Positions 21,740 through 32,059 of a stretch of 64,000 nt of DNA are shown in pieces (the first letter of the stretch is position 1; each line of letters begins with the position of its first letter). The translations under genes and the position numbers were made by a program. Source of the stretch: Sacculina carcini (taxonomy: Eukaryota; Arthropoda; Thecostraca; Sacculinidae); NCBI GenBank assembly GCA_916048095.2, contig OU696597.1:5225247-5289246 (forward strand). Reading direction: 5' to 3'. The notes below the pieces were generated by a model. It saw nothing but the letters and a program-made list of their open reading frames with translations. It ran no database searches and was not told the DNA's origin.

Positions 21740-23354
21740 TAGTGATGCAAAATAAATCCGTTTTTTTGCGTTTTTTTAGAGTTTTTTTAGAATTAGCTCC
21801 AATTGTCATCGGATGTTGGATTTTTGTACATGGAAACGAGTTTAATTGACGTTTTGTACCTTTTTACGTGTCTTATTTCAAAGATAATTGGATAATAGTG
21901 TGAAAAACAAGAATATTTATCAATAAATACCTCAGGAGACTGTTTGAAAGAGCATCCGGATCCGGTGGCTTAGGTTTTTTCATTGAGAAAACCCATGTTT
22001 ATAAAGATGGCTATAATTATGTGGATATTTGAAATAGTTTGTCAGCAGAACAAAACAAATTCATTTAGCAATCAACTGTTTTTTTAAAAGAAACCATGCT
22101 TTGTATGAAAAAATGCAATAATGTTTTTCAAATTGGTTTTAAATTCGTTTTATTAATGTACAGATTCAGATAATGTTGACAGCAGAACAAGACAAGTTAA
22201 TTGGTTGGTCAAGTGTTTCTTTGACAAATGAAATGAAACAACATTAATGAAACAACATTTTCTAAAACAGTATCTATGTAAGATAGATTTGATTGATGTA
22301 CGTTCAAATACCTTTTGTATAGCAAGTAGCCTGCTGGTACATATAAGCGGCTGGTTACCATGGTTATTTTTCAAAATACTTTTTTGGAAAATGGGCTCTC
22401 GTAGATATAGAGATTTAGAAAAAAATTGGCGGTATATCAAGGAAAGTTGAACCAAATTAATTGGTTCTTTTTATTGGTAACCTGTTTTTAGAACTGGTTT
22501 TATGGATGATGGTTTCTTTTGATGTAGTAATTTGTGTTCAAATACCTTTTTGTACATTAAACATATTTCCTCAGTCGTTTTTTTCCTACACGAAAATATT
22601 GCTCGTTTTTCTGGTCAGGATTGCCACTCTGATTAATGCGACCCGCTTTTATTCGTAGTCTCATTAGGGACAATAAGTATATTATATTTGTATGTATTAA
22701 GTATGTGTATATTTGTATGTATTAAGTATGTGTATATTTGTATGTATTAAGTATGTGTATATTTGAATGTATTAAGTATGTGTATATTTGTATGTATTAA
22801 GTATGTGTATATTTGTCGTATTTGTGTAAATATTTGCAGTGTTTGTACTTTTATTTTTGCAAATAATTGATATGCTGAATGAAATGATGAAACTTATTAG
22901 AATCAACGTAATTCATTTCTGGTAGGAAAAAGTAATATGTAAAAAATAATGAAAAATTATGCCACCTGTTGTTTTTTTAAAACAGTTTCAAATTTTAGCA
23001 TGAAAAACGGTTCTCAAACCCTGCTTTCTTACACAATGATTAACTCAATAATTGAATGCAAAAATGTACTGTACATAGAAGTGCCGCACAGTACTGTGCA
23101 AGCAATGATATTAGGGCTTTCAGACACATTATAACAATTATATTGTGCATATTTAATGATAATTCAATTTGATAGGGTCACTAAGAGCATGTATAACTCG
23201 TGTTGATACAAAATAATTAATTTAACATCCCAAATATATCATTTCCATAATTTGAATTCTTTGCATGACTCTTCAAAAAAAACAAATAGAACGTGTTTTT
23301 TTGGTCGCGGTTTTTTTGGCAAAAAACCGTCGGTTTTTTTAGGTCGCATCTCTA
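21740..23354. mobile_element. Non-autonomous hAT-like element, 1.6 kb
   Basis: Left end TAGTGATGCAAAATAA, right end ...GGTCGCATCTCTA, inverted with mismatches. Flanking 8-mers GACAAGAG (21732-21739) and AACAAGAG (23355-23362) agree at 7 of 8 positions. Both ends contain runs of T or A broken by CG pairs. The interior is AT-rich with no transposase; short frames are chance. It contains a 25-bp tandem repeat at 22680-22818. A truncated relative lies at 765-911. Confidence 0.7.
22680..22818. repeat. 25-bp tandem repeat, about 5 copies
   Basis: The unit TATTTGTATGTATTAAGT plus ATGTGTA repeats with single-base variants (one copy has GAATG for GTATG). It lies inside the 21740-23354 element. Confidence 0.9.
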
Positions 23355-23362
23355 AACAAGAG

Positions 23363-23944
23363 TGAGTAGACTCCGAATTGAGCATTCGCTACCGGACCGT
23401 TTTGCGCGTCGCTCCTGACTTAGGAGCGACACGCAAAAAGGTGGTTTCAGGGCTGCCAGGCTTGGCATTTTAAGGCCAATTTGGCCTTTTTCGAAAGACG
23501 TTGGCCTCGAGGAATTATGTTCAAAGGACAATTATAATTTGCCTTTTTGGCATTTCTATCAAAAGCGATCACTGATATTTTTCTATCGGTAATTATGTTT
23601 TGTTATTTTAATAGATAAAAACGAACATCTTGAAGGCGCATCCAACTCAATGACATTTACCAGGGACCTGGCTGAACAAGGTAGTCAGGCCCTGGATGAA
23701 ATTCCGCTGGTACACTTCCAGGAAACTCATTAATCATTGTTGTGTACATTATCACTTTGCACAATTATCCTTTTTTGCCTGCATTAGCTTTATCATGTAT
23801 AAAAATGTTAATTATTTTCCATTGCTGTGGGATGGAGCGGCCGTAAGGATGCAACCATAGATCAATTGTTCAACAGCGGATTCAACATGGAGTAGGTTAC
23901 CCTATTTTATAAGAGTGTACAATAGCGGTCAATAACCGGGACGT
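23363..23944. other. Unassigned sequence
   Basis: No gene seen. A CAGGGCTGCCAG sequence near 23447 and the following TTGGCATTTTAAGGCCAATT look like a hAT-type left end, but no matching right end with a target duplication was found. Confidence 0.35.

Positions 23945-24020
<76 letters not shown>
23945..24020. repeat. (GT)n microsatellite
   Basis: About 75 bp of pure GT on the plus strand. Frames through it give Cys-Val or His-Thr repeats and are not genes. Confidence 0.95.
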
Positions 24021-24026
<6 letters not shown>

Positions 24027-24175
24027 CCGTGTGTGCGCACGCGATATGTTTGTCTGTGCAAATGCAAGCGAGGTCAAGGAAGGTCACACAGTGCGTAGTG
24101 GTTAGTATGTGATGAGTAGCTGCGTGTGCTGTGTGAGCTTCGTTTATTGTGAGTATACATATGCGTTTAGCCGTG

Positions 24176-24555
24176 TGTCGTTGTCGTGTAGTAGAGGTGT
24201 AGTAAAGGTTTTCGTTATGTGTGTATGTGTGTGTGTGTGTGGGCTTATGCTTATTGTATTGAGGATTGGTGCTTTGCACATCGTGTATGTATGTTTGTGT
24301 GCGAGTGTGTGTGTGTGTGTGTGTTTGCAAAGTGCAGCGGTTGCAAAGTGCTGCGTTTGCACGATGCGTTCTGGGCATCAAGTGGCGATGATCGGGTGTC
24401 GTGTTGGTATGTGAGAGACGATGTGGGGAGTCGTGCTCGGACGTGGTTGTTGAGTCGTGTGCTCTTATAGGCGCGTATGGGACATCGCTGTCCCATACGC
24501 ACCTGTCTTTTTATACATGGTTTCATTCACTTAAAATTGTGTTTTTCATGTTACA
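24176..24555 (+). repeat. 5' LTR of non-coding element (380 bp)
   Basis: TG...CA termini. It contains GT-rich segments, a perfect 12-bp-stem hairpin at 24473-24500, and TTTTTATACATGG shortly after the hairpin. Confidence 0.92.
24473..24500 (+). promoter_or_regulatory. LTR hairpin, 12-bp stem, TCGC loop
   Basis: GCGTATGGGACA, loop TCGC, then its exact reverse complement. The 3' LTR keeps the same hairpin at 25611-25638 with one G-T wobble. It is followed by CTGTCTTTTTATACAT. It may act in transcription start or 3' end formation of the element RNA; which one cannot be decided from sequence. Confidence 0.75.
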
Positions 24556-25310
24556 AGCTATTTCGTCTTTTTGGATTATTGATAACTTTTATTGGATAAT
24601 TTTAGAGTGGTGGGAGTCTTGACTCGGATTCGGCAGCAGTGGTGACGATGCCTTCAGCATCAGCGGCGGACAGGCATGGAGCGGTGTTCAGCGACGTGAC
24701 AGGAGAGTGTTGCAGGGGGCGACTGTGAAGCGTGGTGCTGGCTGAAGACAGCGGGGAAGCTGTGTCCGAGGGTGCTTGTCGGCCCGCTTGCTCTGGACAC
24801 GTCGCTGACATGTCGGAGGAAGCTGCTGGTGCTGGAGCGCTGATGTGAAGTGAAGGCTGCCGAAGCCGGGAGGATCTGAGCGGAGGACGTGACCGCGCGG
24901 CATGTGTAGACGGTGGATCACGGCCGGCTGCGACAGGGTGCTGAAAAGCACGGGTGGCGGCGGGAGCACGGAGGTTGCTGGGGCCGAGGAGTGTTGTACC
25001 TTGTCGCGGTGGCCGGTGATGAAGATGGCAGGCTGCGGCGGAACACTGAAGAGCACGGGCGAGGCGGTAGCGCGGGGGACGTGTTGTGCTTTGCCGCAGC
25101 CACGGTGTGCGCATGGTGGAGGCCGTCGAGTGACGCTGCTGTTGGCGCTGTTTTTGCCTGTTTAATTGCTTGGTTAGTTTGTTAGCTAGATGCGCGGTAA
25201 TTTGTACATGGATGTATGTGTGAACTTTGGTGCCAGTGCTAGTTGATAGAGTCCGTGATTGCTTTTGTTATTTTCTTTCCTTCCTTTGTTTCTTTAGAAA
25301 CAGGGGGAGA
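24556..25310 (+). other. GC-rich non-coding interior of LTR element
   Basis: Contains no retroelement domain in any frame. A 170-codon minus-strand frame (24602-25114) and overlapping plus-strand frames reflect the GC-rich composition (few stops), not coding. A possible primer-binding segment, TGGTGGGAGTCTTG near 24609, lies about 53 nt after the LTR, which is unusually far. Confidence 0.6.
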
Positions 25311-25693
25311 TGTAGTTGTCGTGTAGTAAAGGTGCAGTAAAGGTTTTCGTTATGTGCGTATGGGTGTGTGTGTGGGCATATGCTTCTTGTATTGCTGGCT
25401 TGGTGCTGTGCACATTGTGTATGTATGTTTGTGTGCGAGTGTGTGTGTGTGTGTGTGTGTGTTTGCAAAGTGCAGCGGTCGCAAAGTGCTGCGTTTGCAC
25501 GATGCGTTCTGGGCATCACGCGGCGATGATCGGGTGTCCTGTTGGTATGTGAGAGACGATAAGGGGAGTCGTGTTCAGACGTGGTCGTTGAGTCGTGTGC
25601 TCTTATAGGCGCGTGTGGGACATCGCTGTCCCATACGCGCCTGTCTTTTTATACATAGTTTCATTCACTTAAAGTTGTGTTTTTCATGTTACA
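25311..25693 (+). repeat. 3' LTR of non-coding element (383 bp)
   Basis: Partner of 24176-24555 with visible point differences and a few small indels, so the insertion is older than the one at 11209-14730. Followed by the target duplication CCGTG at 25694-25698. Confidence 0.92.
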
Positions 25694-25698
25694 CCGTG

Positions 25699-26139
25699 CT
25701 AAATCAAACATCTGTGAGTTTGCTTGCAGGTTATATGAATTTGGAATATGTTTTGATATGACTCTGTTGTTGTTCTGTTTAGCCGTGTTGTCAAACTGAT
25801 GTGTTAATGTGTTCTTATTTACAAATTGCAACATTCGTTGTCAGAAATACACATTTGTGTAAAGACACGAACGTCTGTTTATAATTTTGTAACAATTGAT
25901 GTGTAGAATTGTGGTGTGATCGTGTGCAGTGAGAGAAAGTGTGTGTGAGAGATTGTGTCTACGTTGACTGAGATTGTGTGTGCGTGAACCTGTTAGTGTG
26001 TCTATGTGTGATCGTGTGCAGTTCAATTGCGTATTGCATGCGCGAGTGTGTGAGCGAGAGCGTGTGAGCGAGTATGTATAGCTGTGTCGGTGTGTGTGTG
26101 CGATACACAATAACTTTCAAAACGCACACATACACATAA
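25699..26139. other. Probable LINE 3' untranslated sequence and spacer
   Basis: No gene. GT- and GA-rich sequence (25920-26100), read on the minus strand as downstream of the LINE that ends near 26140. The LINE's 3' boundary was not identified. Confidence 0.4.
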
Positions 26140-28011
26140 TTATGTAAGGTTGCCCAGTTGGCAGATGTCTGCGGTGCTACCGCGGACGACAGCCAGACCG
26201 ATCCGCTGTCTCAACCAGGCAGTTTCGCGGGGCTCTCCACTCCTTGCACTCATGCGATGACCGAGGCACTTTATCAGCTCTTCGAAAGCCTCGCCTAGTA
26301 CGCCGGTGGTCTCCACGGCCAGAGGCACGAAATCGTACCGCTGGCTGAGTTCGGCGCAGCGCCGCCGCTTCCTCTCCTCTGCGCTCTTTGCTGCTGCTCC
26401 TGGGACGACCGCGCATTCCACAAGGTGTGTGGCGCCGAATGTCTGGACACATGTTGCGTCCCAAAGCAGCCACTTGCCGATACGGAAGGGGAAGATTGTT
26501 ACGCCATCTGGACGTCGGCCATCTCCTCGGTCGAGGCCTCGTGGCTCCAGGACCGCTCCTACGCCGGCTGACGCCAGGCTACGATAGATGACATCATTTA
26601 GCGCCTTGTGCCGTGGGAGCCTACCGGCGCAGCGGTCGCAGAAGAGGCTGTGATGCCCCCATTCGTCTGAGGTCTTGCCGCAGCGGCATCTGTCTGGCTG
26701 CTGTACAGCCGCTCCTAGGCGTAGCGCCACACCGATTCGCACGGCTTCGTTCGGCAGGAGCAGACCGAGGTTGGCGACCGGTACGGCCCCTAGCCAGGAT
26801 CCGCTGTGGGGCGCTGCAGCGGCCTTCAGCCGTGCACGGTCCACTTGGTCGGCGCGATCCAGCAGGTTGTTTAGGTGAGCGCGGGACGCTATTTCGTCCA
26901 AATGGCGTTGATTGTGGGGCTCATCCGCACCGAGGTCCGGGCACTGACGGCCGACGTACTCCTCGATGACAGCCACAGGAGGACCGGGTCTATCGTCGCT
27001 GCTGCGACGGTTAATCTGACAGACCAGGTCTCCAGCGGACACCAAAGAGGCGATGTGAGCCGGCAGGGCCACGTACTCCAGACGCCTAGCACCTATGCCT
27101 CCCATTCGAACTGGGAGCGACGCTTGTATCCACTGATCATCGTTCAGCTGGACGTTGCAGCACGCGCTGATGGCCGATCGGAGGCGTTCGTCTATAATCC
27201 TCAGCTGGTCGCTTGCTCTGTAGCACGGAGCCGCCCGCATCAAGTACACGGCTCACGGCACCGACGCGTACTTGCCGAGGAAGAACAGCGCCGGGTGCGA
27301 GCCGATGTAGCCTGATCTATCAATCAGCAAGTCTGTGGCGTCGCTGATGATGTCCAGCGCACTGCCTATGCCGCCGCTTCTGACCGAGGCGCCGAGGAGC
27401 TGCAGCTCTTCCAGATGAGTCTTCACCGCCTCATTTAACAAAGCTGCTGCGTTGTTCTGTCCGTCGTTCTTGTCGTCAGGTGGGCCCAGGAGAATTACCT
27501 CGCATTTGTTGGCGTTTATGTCTAGGCCAATGTTGTGGAGAGCTGGCAGAAGGCGGCCAACATCTGCCAGGACCATGTGTCATGGTCCGGCAAGAGTCGC
27601 ATCGTCAAGGTAACGCACGTTTAAAGGTGATTCCATTGACTGTGCGATAGAGTCTACGGTCAGGGCGAATAACAATGGTCCGAGAGGATCCCCCTGCTGA
27701 ACGCCACTGCACGACCAGACGCAGTTAGGTCCGTGATAGAGGGGAATCGGCTCACCGTAAGCCTGCAGGGTCAAAGGCAGAGCGGCGGGGAAACGGCGAT
27801 AGATTTCAACCAGTGTGACCAACCAGTGTGTGTTTATGTATGCAAAAGCGGCAGTATGCAGGCGTCGCTTATCAATCATAATTGTTGCAACGGCTTGGCA
27901 GTGGGTGCGACTTATGCAGTTGAATGCGTTGGACAAATCGAGTTTTAGTAAGATGTGTCCGCTGCAATCCTCGTGGTTCGCAATTGTTCGCAATGTCGTA
28001 GATTGAGTCAT
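26140..28011 (-). pseudogene. Non-LTR retrotransposon RT with C-terminal endonuclease-like domain, broken by two TGA
   Basis: One minus-strand frame runs from 28011 to 26140 with stops only at 27580-27582 and 27250-27252, both TGA. The first segment (143 codons) has RT motifs: LKLDLSNAFNCI (motif A), GVQQGDPLGPLLFAL (motif B) and YLDD (motif C). The middle 107 codons are palm/thumb. The last 369 codons contain TQASLPVR-like LPVRMGGIGARRL, a cysteine/histidine knuckle (C188, C190, H199/H200, C204) and an RPDG...LLWDAT block resembling a PD-(D/E)XK-type restriction-like endonuclease. RT upstream of motif A is missing (5' truncation). Such proteins nick the target and prime reverse transcription there. 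High GC compared with the flanks. Inactive. Confidence 0.85.
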
Positions 28012-28014
28012 TCA

Positions 28015-28040
28015 ACATGTTGTTGTTGTTGTTGTTGTTG
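28015..28040. repeat. (TTG)n tract at junction of two LINE fragments
   Basis: Seven or eight TTG repeats on the plus strand (AAC/Asn codons on the minus strand) separate the RT-type LINE (left) from the AP-endonuclease fragment (right). Confidence 0.8.
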
Positions 28041-28330
28041 ATAAAAACTATATTTCTTTTATTTGGGTTAAACAGCTCAATAGTAACTGCCTGAAATGCA
28101 ATCTCTGTGCCACTTGAATACTTGTCACTGACCATGTAATTATATTTTTGCTCACATAAATAGCAGATCCTTTACCCCTCGTTTTTTCTTTTTCCGGCGA
28201 AGCGGTCACTAACTCATAGTCATCAATCTGGAAAAATTTAGATGAACAGTCATCAATCCAAGTGAAACGTTTATATAATAAGAATCCAGAGTAATCGTAC
28301 ATGAGTAATCGTATAATAACGCTTAACAAG
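28041..28330 (-). pseudogene. AP endonuclease-like LINE fragment
   Basis: Minus-strand frames give DDYELVTASPEKEKTRGKGS, AIYVSKNIITWSV, then after a shift SGTEIAFQAVTIELFNP and KRNIVFI. This resembles the middle of the APE endonuclease of Jockey/CR1-type LINEs (G-G-AIYV-K; the E-L-I-P-N-I strand). The RT-type LINE to its left carries a different, C-terminal endonuclease, so the two are probably separate insertions. A broken relic. Confidence 0.5.
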
Positions 28331-28405
28331 ACAAAATACAGCCTCGCGTGAAATGACCAGACAATAACAGACAGACACAATTCGCATCATACGCGTCATT
28401 CATAC

Positions 28406-28472
28406 GCGCACACAAGAACGATAAATATACCACAATGTATATTTATCGTTCGAACGATAAATATACCACAAT
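28406..28472. repeat. Short direct and inverted repeats, possible LTR start of gypsy element
   Basis: AACGATAAATATACCACAAT occurs at about 28410-28430 and 28452-28471, with its partial reverse complement between them. On the minus strand the right copy reads TGTGGTATATTTATCGTT, a plausible LTR start about 130 nt after the gypsy stop codon, preceded by a G-rich segment. No second LTR exists here because the element is truncated at its 5' side, so the LTR call is tentative. Confidence 0.35.
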
Positions 28473-28603
28473 CCCGGCTGACTACCCCACTACCCCGGCT
28501 GACTTTTTACAGAACAGCACGTACAAACACACAAAGAAACATCAAACAGTGCGACTCTAGAGCACCACTTCAGGATGTGTCCGAACAGGACAAATGCCAC
28601 CGA

Positions 28604-31600
28604 TCATTCATCACGGAAACGAGCTGGAGGTCTCCTCAACCGACTTGAACGTCTCAACTGTATTTCTTGGGATGGAGCGCTGTTATCGACGGCTAAATCA
28701 ACATTTGAGTGAGACGGAGGAATCACTGGATCTTCTGGATCGGCTTCTGTTTGTATTCCGGAACCATTGCTCTGACTTCTGTGAATATTGTTGTCATTCT
28801 CCGTCACAAAGCTGTGTTCCGACAATCTCCGCTCACATGGACCACCTTTTTCACTGGAACAGTCGTTCGGACATGGAGCCAAATCTCTCGTAGACACAGT
28901 CGTTTCTCGTCCGCTGGAAAATCTCACATGAGCATACTTGTCGTTAGCTTCAAGTAATTCAACTTCTTCGACAGAATCAACATATTTAGAATGTCTATTA
29001 TGATTTCTCAGATATGCCCGTTTGGAGTCAGTCAACCACGAAGGAATCGAAATCCCCGTGCTAGATCGTCGATTGAACGAAAACATTCTCTCATGGGGAG
29101 TGCAGTTTGTTGCGACACACAATAACGATCTTATTGAATGCAGCGCGTCATACATGACATCTTGTCAGTTAGCTACGCTCAGCCCCTTCGATTGAGTTGC
29201 AAGTACAAGCGCTTTCCAGATCGTATCATTATATTTCTCACATTGACCATTTCCTTGTGGATGGAAAGCTGTTGAGCGACTGGTGGCTACTCCCCGAGAT
29301 GATAAAAACTCTTTCAACTCGTATGACATAAAAGCTGATCCTCTATCAGAATGGATAAATCCTGGTAGTCCAAATATAGAAAATAAATGCGTTAAGCAAG
29401 CAATGACAGACCTAGAACTGGTATCAGCACAAGGATAAATGAAAGGGAATCGCGAATATTCATCAACAATAGTCAAAAAGAACCTGTTCTTGTTATACGA
29501 TGGTACTGGTCCCTTAAAATCTAGACTCAATCTTTCAAACGGCTGAGTAGCCTTAATCACATGATACTCATTAGCCGAATGATAAAACCTGGGCTTATAT
29601 TTAGCACAAGTAGGGCAACATCTGCTCACTTCCTTTACATCTTCGATTGAGCAAGGAACATTCTTACTCTTGAGAAAATGATAAAGCCTGGTAATACCTG
29701 GGTGACAAAGATCGTTATGAATTTTCACGAGATCTGACTTGGTAACGGCCAAACAGTACTTACGTGAAAGAGCATCTGCTGAAACGTTTTCTCGTCCAGG
29801 TCGATACACAATATCAAAGTTGTAGTTTGACAGCTCCAGGCGCCAACGAAAAATCTTGAAGTTCTTAATCCGGGAACTTAGAGTCTGGTTGAACATAAAT
29901 GCTACAGCCTGTTGATCGGTGATCAACGAGAACCGCCTACCGCAAAGATAATGACGCCACCGCTTAACAGCTTCAACTATGGCTAACGCTTCTTTCTCAA
30001 CGGAAGACCAATGAGTTTCAGATTTCGATAATGTTCTGGAGAAGAATGCAGCCGGACGATCGTTTTGACTCAAGGTAGCGGCCAAGGCTCTATCAGAAGC
30101 GTCCGTTTCAACAACGAACGGCACATCTGGTTCAATTGCGCGTAAAGCAGCGTTCGCAATGCTGTTCTTGAGCTCTTCAAAAGCTAATACAGTTGATTCA
30201 TCCAACGGGAACTCTGATTGGATTAATGGTTTTATCTTGTCTGCAAAACAGGGAACCCATTTGGAGTAATACGAGAATAGTCCTATAGTGCGCAACAATT
30301 GTTTCCTAGTTGTTGGTAAAGGCATCTCCCTTAGTGGTTGCAGTCTTGAAGGGTCAGGTCGAATAATTCCATCAGATACGAGGTATCCCAAAATTTTAAC
30401 CTCCGTCACAGCTGACTGACATTTGGAATGATTGAATGTGAGACCGACATTCTGAGCCGCCTTCATGAACCTTTGAAAGTTGACATCATGCTCTTTCTGG
30501 TTACTTCCACAAATTGTAATATCATCTAAATAAGCATATGTCGCATGAAGATCATAATCACGAATAAAATCATCAATAAACCTCTGAAAGCACGCAACAC
30601 CATTTGTAATCCCGAATGGAATTCTACGAAACTGGTACAGTTGATTACCAGACTGGAACGCAGTGAAGGGCTTATCATTCTCATCAATAGGTACCTGATA
30701 GTAAGCATTTTTCAGATCAACAGTACTAAAGAATCGATGCTGTGCTATAGATTCTACAGTTTCTTCAATATTAGGTAGAGGATATGCATCGGGACGAGTG
30801 AATCTATTGACCGTCTGCGAATAATCCACTACCATTCTCTTCTTCCTTTGATCACTTTCAACGACCACGACCTGTGCTCGCCATGGCGACACCGACGGTT
30901 CTATCACTCCTTCCTTCAGTAAGCGATGCGTTTCCTGCTTGATGAAATTCTTCTCATCCGGAGTGTACCTACGCGACTTAGTGGCGATTGAATGAGTGTT
31001 CTCGTCCATGTTACTGAACAGCGGCGGTGCACACTTTGTTTTCAGGGCTGCCAAACCGCACACAAGCGGAGGCAAATCTCCTCCAAACTTAATTTCAGCA
31101 GATTGATGTTTACTGAGAAAGTCATGCCCAAGAATAACGTCAGAACAAAGCTGAGGCATCACCAACAACTTCAAATATTTGTACGTTTTTCCGCGAACGT
31201 GAAGGTTTGCCGTACACATTCTGTTTATTTGTGAAACCATCGAGCTGGAAGCCATCGATACCCTCTCTTCACAACAGCGCGTCCTGAGATTCAACCGAGA
31301 TACAACAGCTTCAGATATGTAACTCACCGAACTTCCCGTGTCCAATAACGCGTCCAACATGTGTCGTTCATCCAGTAAAACATAGATTGTAGACTTCTTT
31401 AGGTCAGCAGGCACCGCAGCTACATGTGTGGTCGCCGCTAACGTGTTAGTCGCTGCCGCCGCCGCGTTCACCTTCGAATTTGTTCCACGACACACCCTGG
31501 CAAAATGTCCACTCTTTTGACACTTGCGACAGACTGCATTACGAGCTGGACAATGCTGCCGATTATGCCGCTCTCCGCCGCAAAACCAGCATGATTGATT

Positions 31601-31815
31601 AGAACGACCCGGTGTTGTCCGGTCCATTCTCCTGACTGCTGCAACAATCTGATCGGCTTCGTCCTGATGCTCAGTTTCTGTGATTTGGTCATTACGAGCC
31701 ACTGGAATGACCGCGGCTGATAAAGGCATAGACTGCAGTTGGGTGCAATTGAGTCTAGCCAACTCCAGTGACCTAGCAAGATCAATAGCAGTCTCCATAT
31801 CAAGATCAATCTTCT
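28604..31815 (-). pseudogene. Ty3/gypsy gag(C-term)-pol polyprotein, one in-frame TGA, 5'-truncated
   Basis: A single minus-strand frame runs from about 31815 to 28604. The first readable part (KIDLDMETAIDLARSLELA) is the C-terminal end of a gag capsid; a stop lies just upstream and sequence then runs into a TA tract. Counting from the ATG at 31798: zinc knuckles at residues 70-83 and 90-103 (both CX2CX4HX4C), protease DTGSS at 153, RT with VVDYSQTVN, VDLKNAYYQ and YLDD at 423-426, RNase H (D566, E602, D628), integrase H-H-C-C (C728, C731) and catalytic D760, D818, E854. TGA at 29165-29167 falls just after the integrase core; the frame then continues 186 codons through the C-terminal part, ending RRSSRLRRPPARFRDE. 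All catalytic residues are intact, so the copy is recent, but stop and lost 5' end make it non-autonomous. Confidence 0.92.
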
Positions 31816-31853
31816 AAATTGATAGCAGCGGGTAATTGTTGTTTGCGCCAATA

Positions 31854-31854
<1 letters not shown>

Positions 31855-31942
<88 letters not shown>
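31855..31942. repeat. (TA)n microsatellite
   Basis: About 88 bp of TA between the truncated gypsy gag and the first forward unit of the complex repeat (TCTATATATATAAAAGAG at 31943). Confidence 0.95.
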
Positions 31943-31945
<3 letters not shown>

Positions 31946-32059
31946 ATATATATAAAAGAGATCCTCTGTGTGTCTGTCTGTGTGTGTGTGTGTGTGTGTG
32001 TTCGACCCTCCTTGGTCCATTTTCTATCAGCTATAATTCGGCCACCACTCAGCCTACCC

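Larger units (their letters stand above)
24176..25693 (+). mobile_element. Non-coding LTR retrotransposon (TRIM/LARD type)
   Basis: Direct repeats at 24176-24555 and 25311-25693 start TGT(C/A)GTTGTCGTGTAGTA and end CATGTTACA. They are flanked by the 5-bp duplication CCGTG (24171-24175 and 25694-25698). A purine tract CAGGGGGAGA precedes the 3' LTR. The 755-bp interior is GC-rich, unlike its surroundings, and encodes no gag or pol that I can recognise. The GGGGAGA|TGT junction and the AGCTA right after the 5' LTR are shared with the element at 11209-14730, which suggests that lineage could have supplied its enzymes. Confidence 0.92.

Noticed and set aside
23440..23540. CAGGGCTGCCAGGCTTGGCA as another hAT-type left end
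   Set aside because: No inverted partner end or target duplication found within the window.
23944..24381. 145-codon minus-strand frame ending in His-Thr repeats
   Set aside because: Translation of a (GT)n microsatellite and GT-rich LTR sequence.
24602..25114. 170-codon minus-strand frame
   Set aside because: Antisense frame in GC-rich non-coding interior of an LTR element; open frames are expected from composition.
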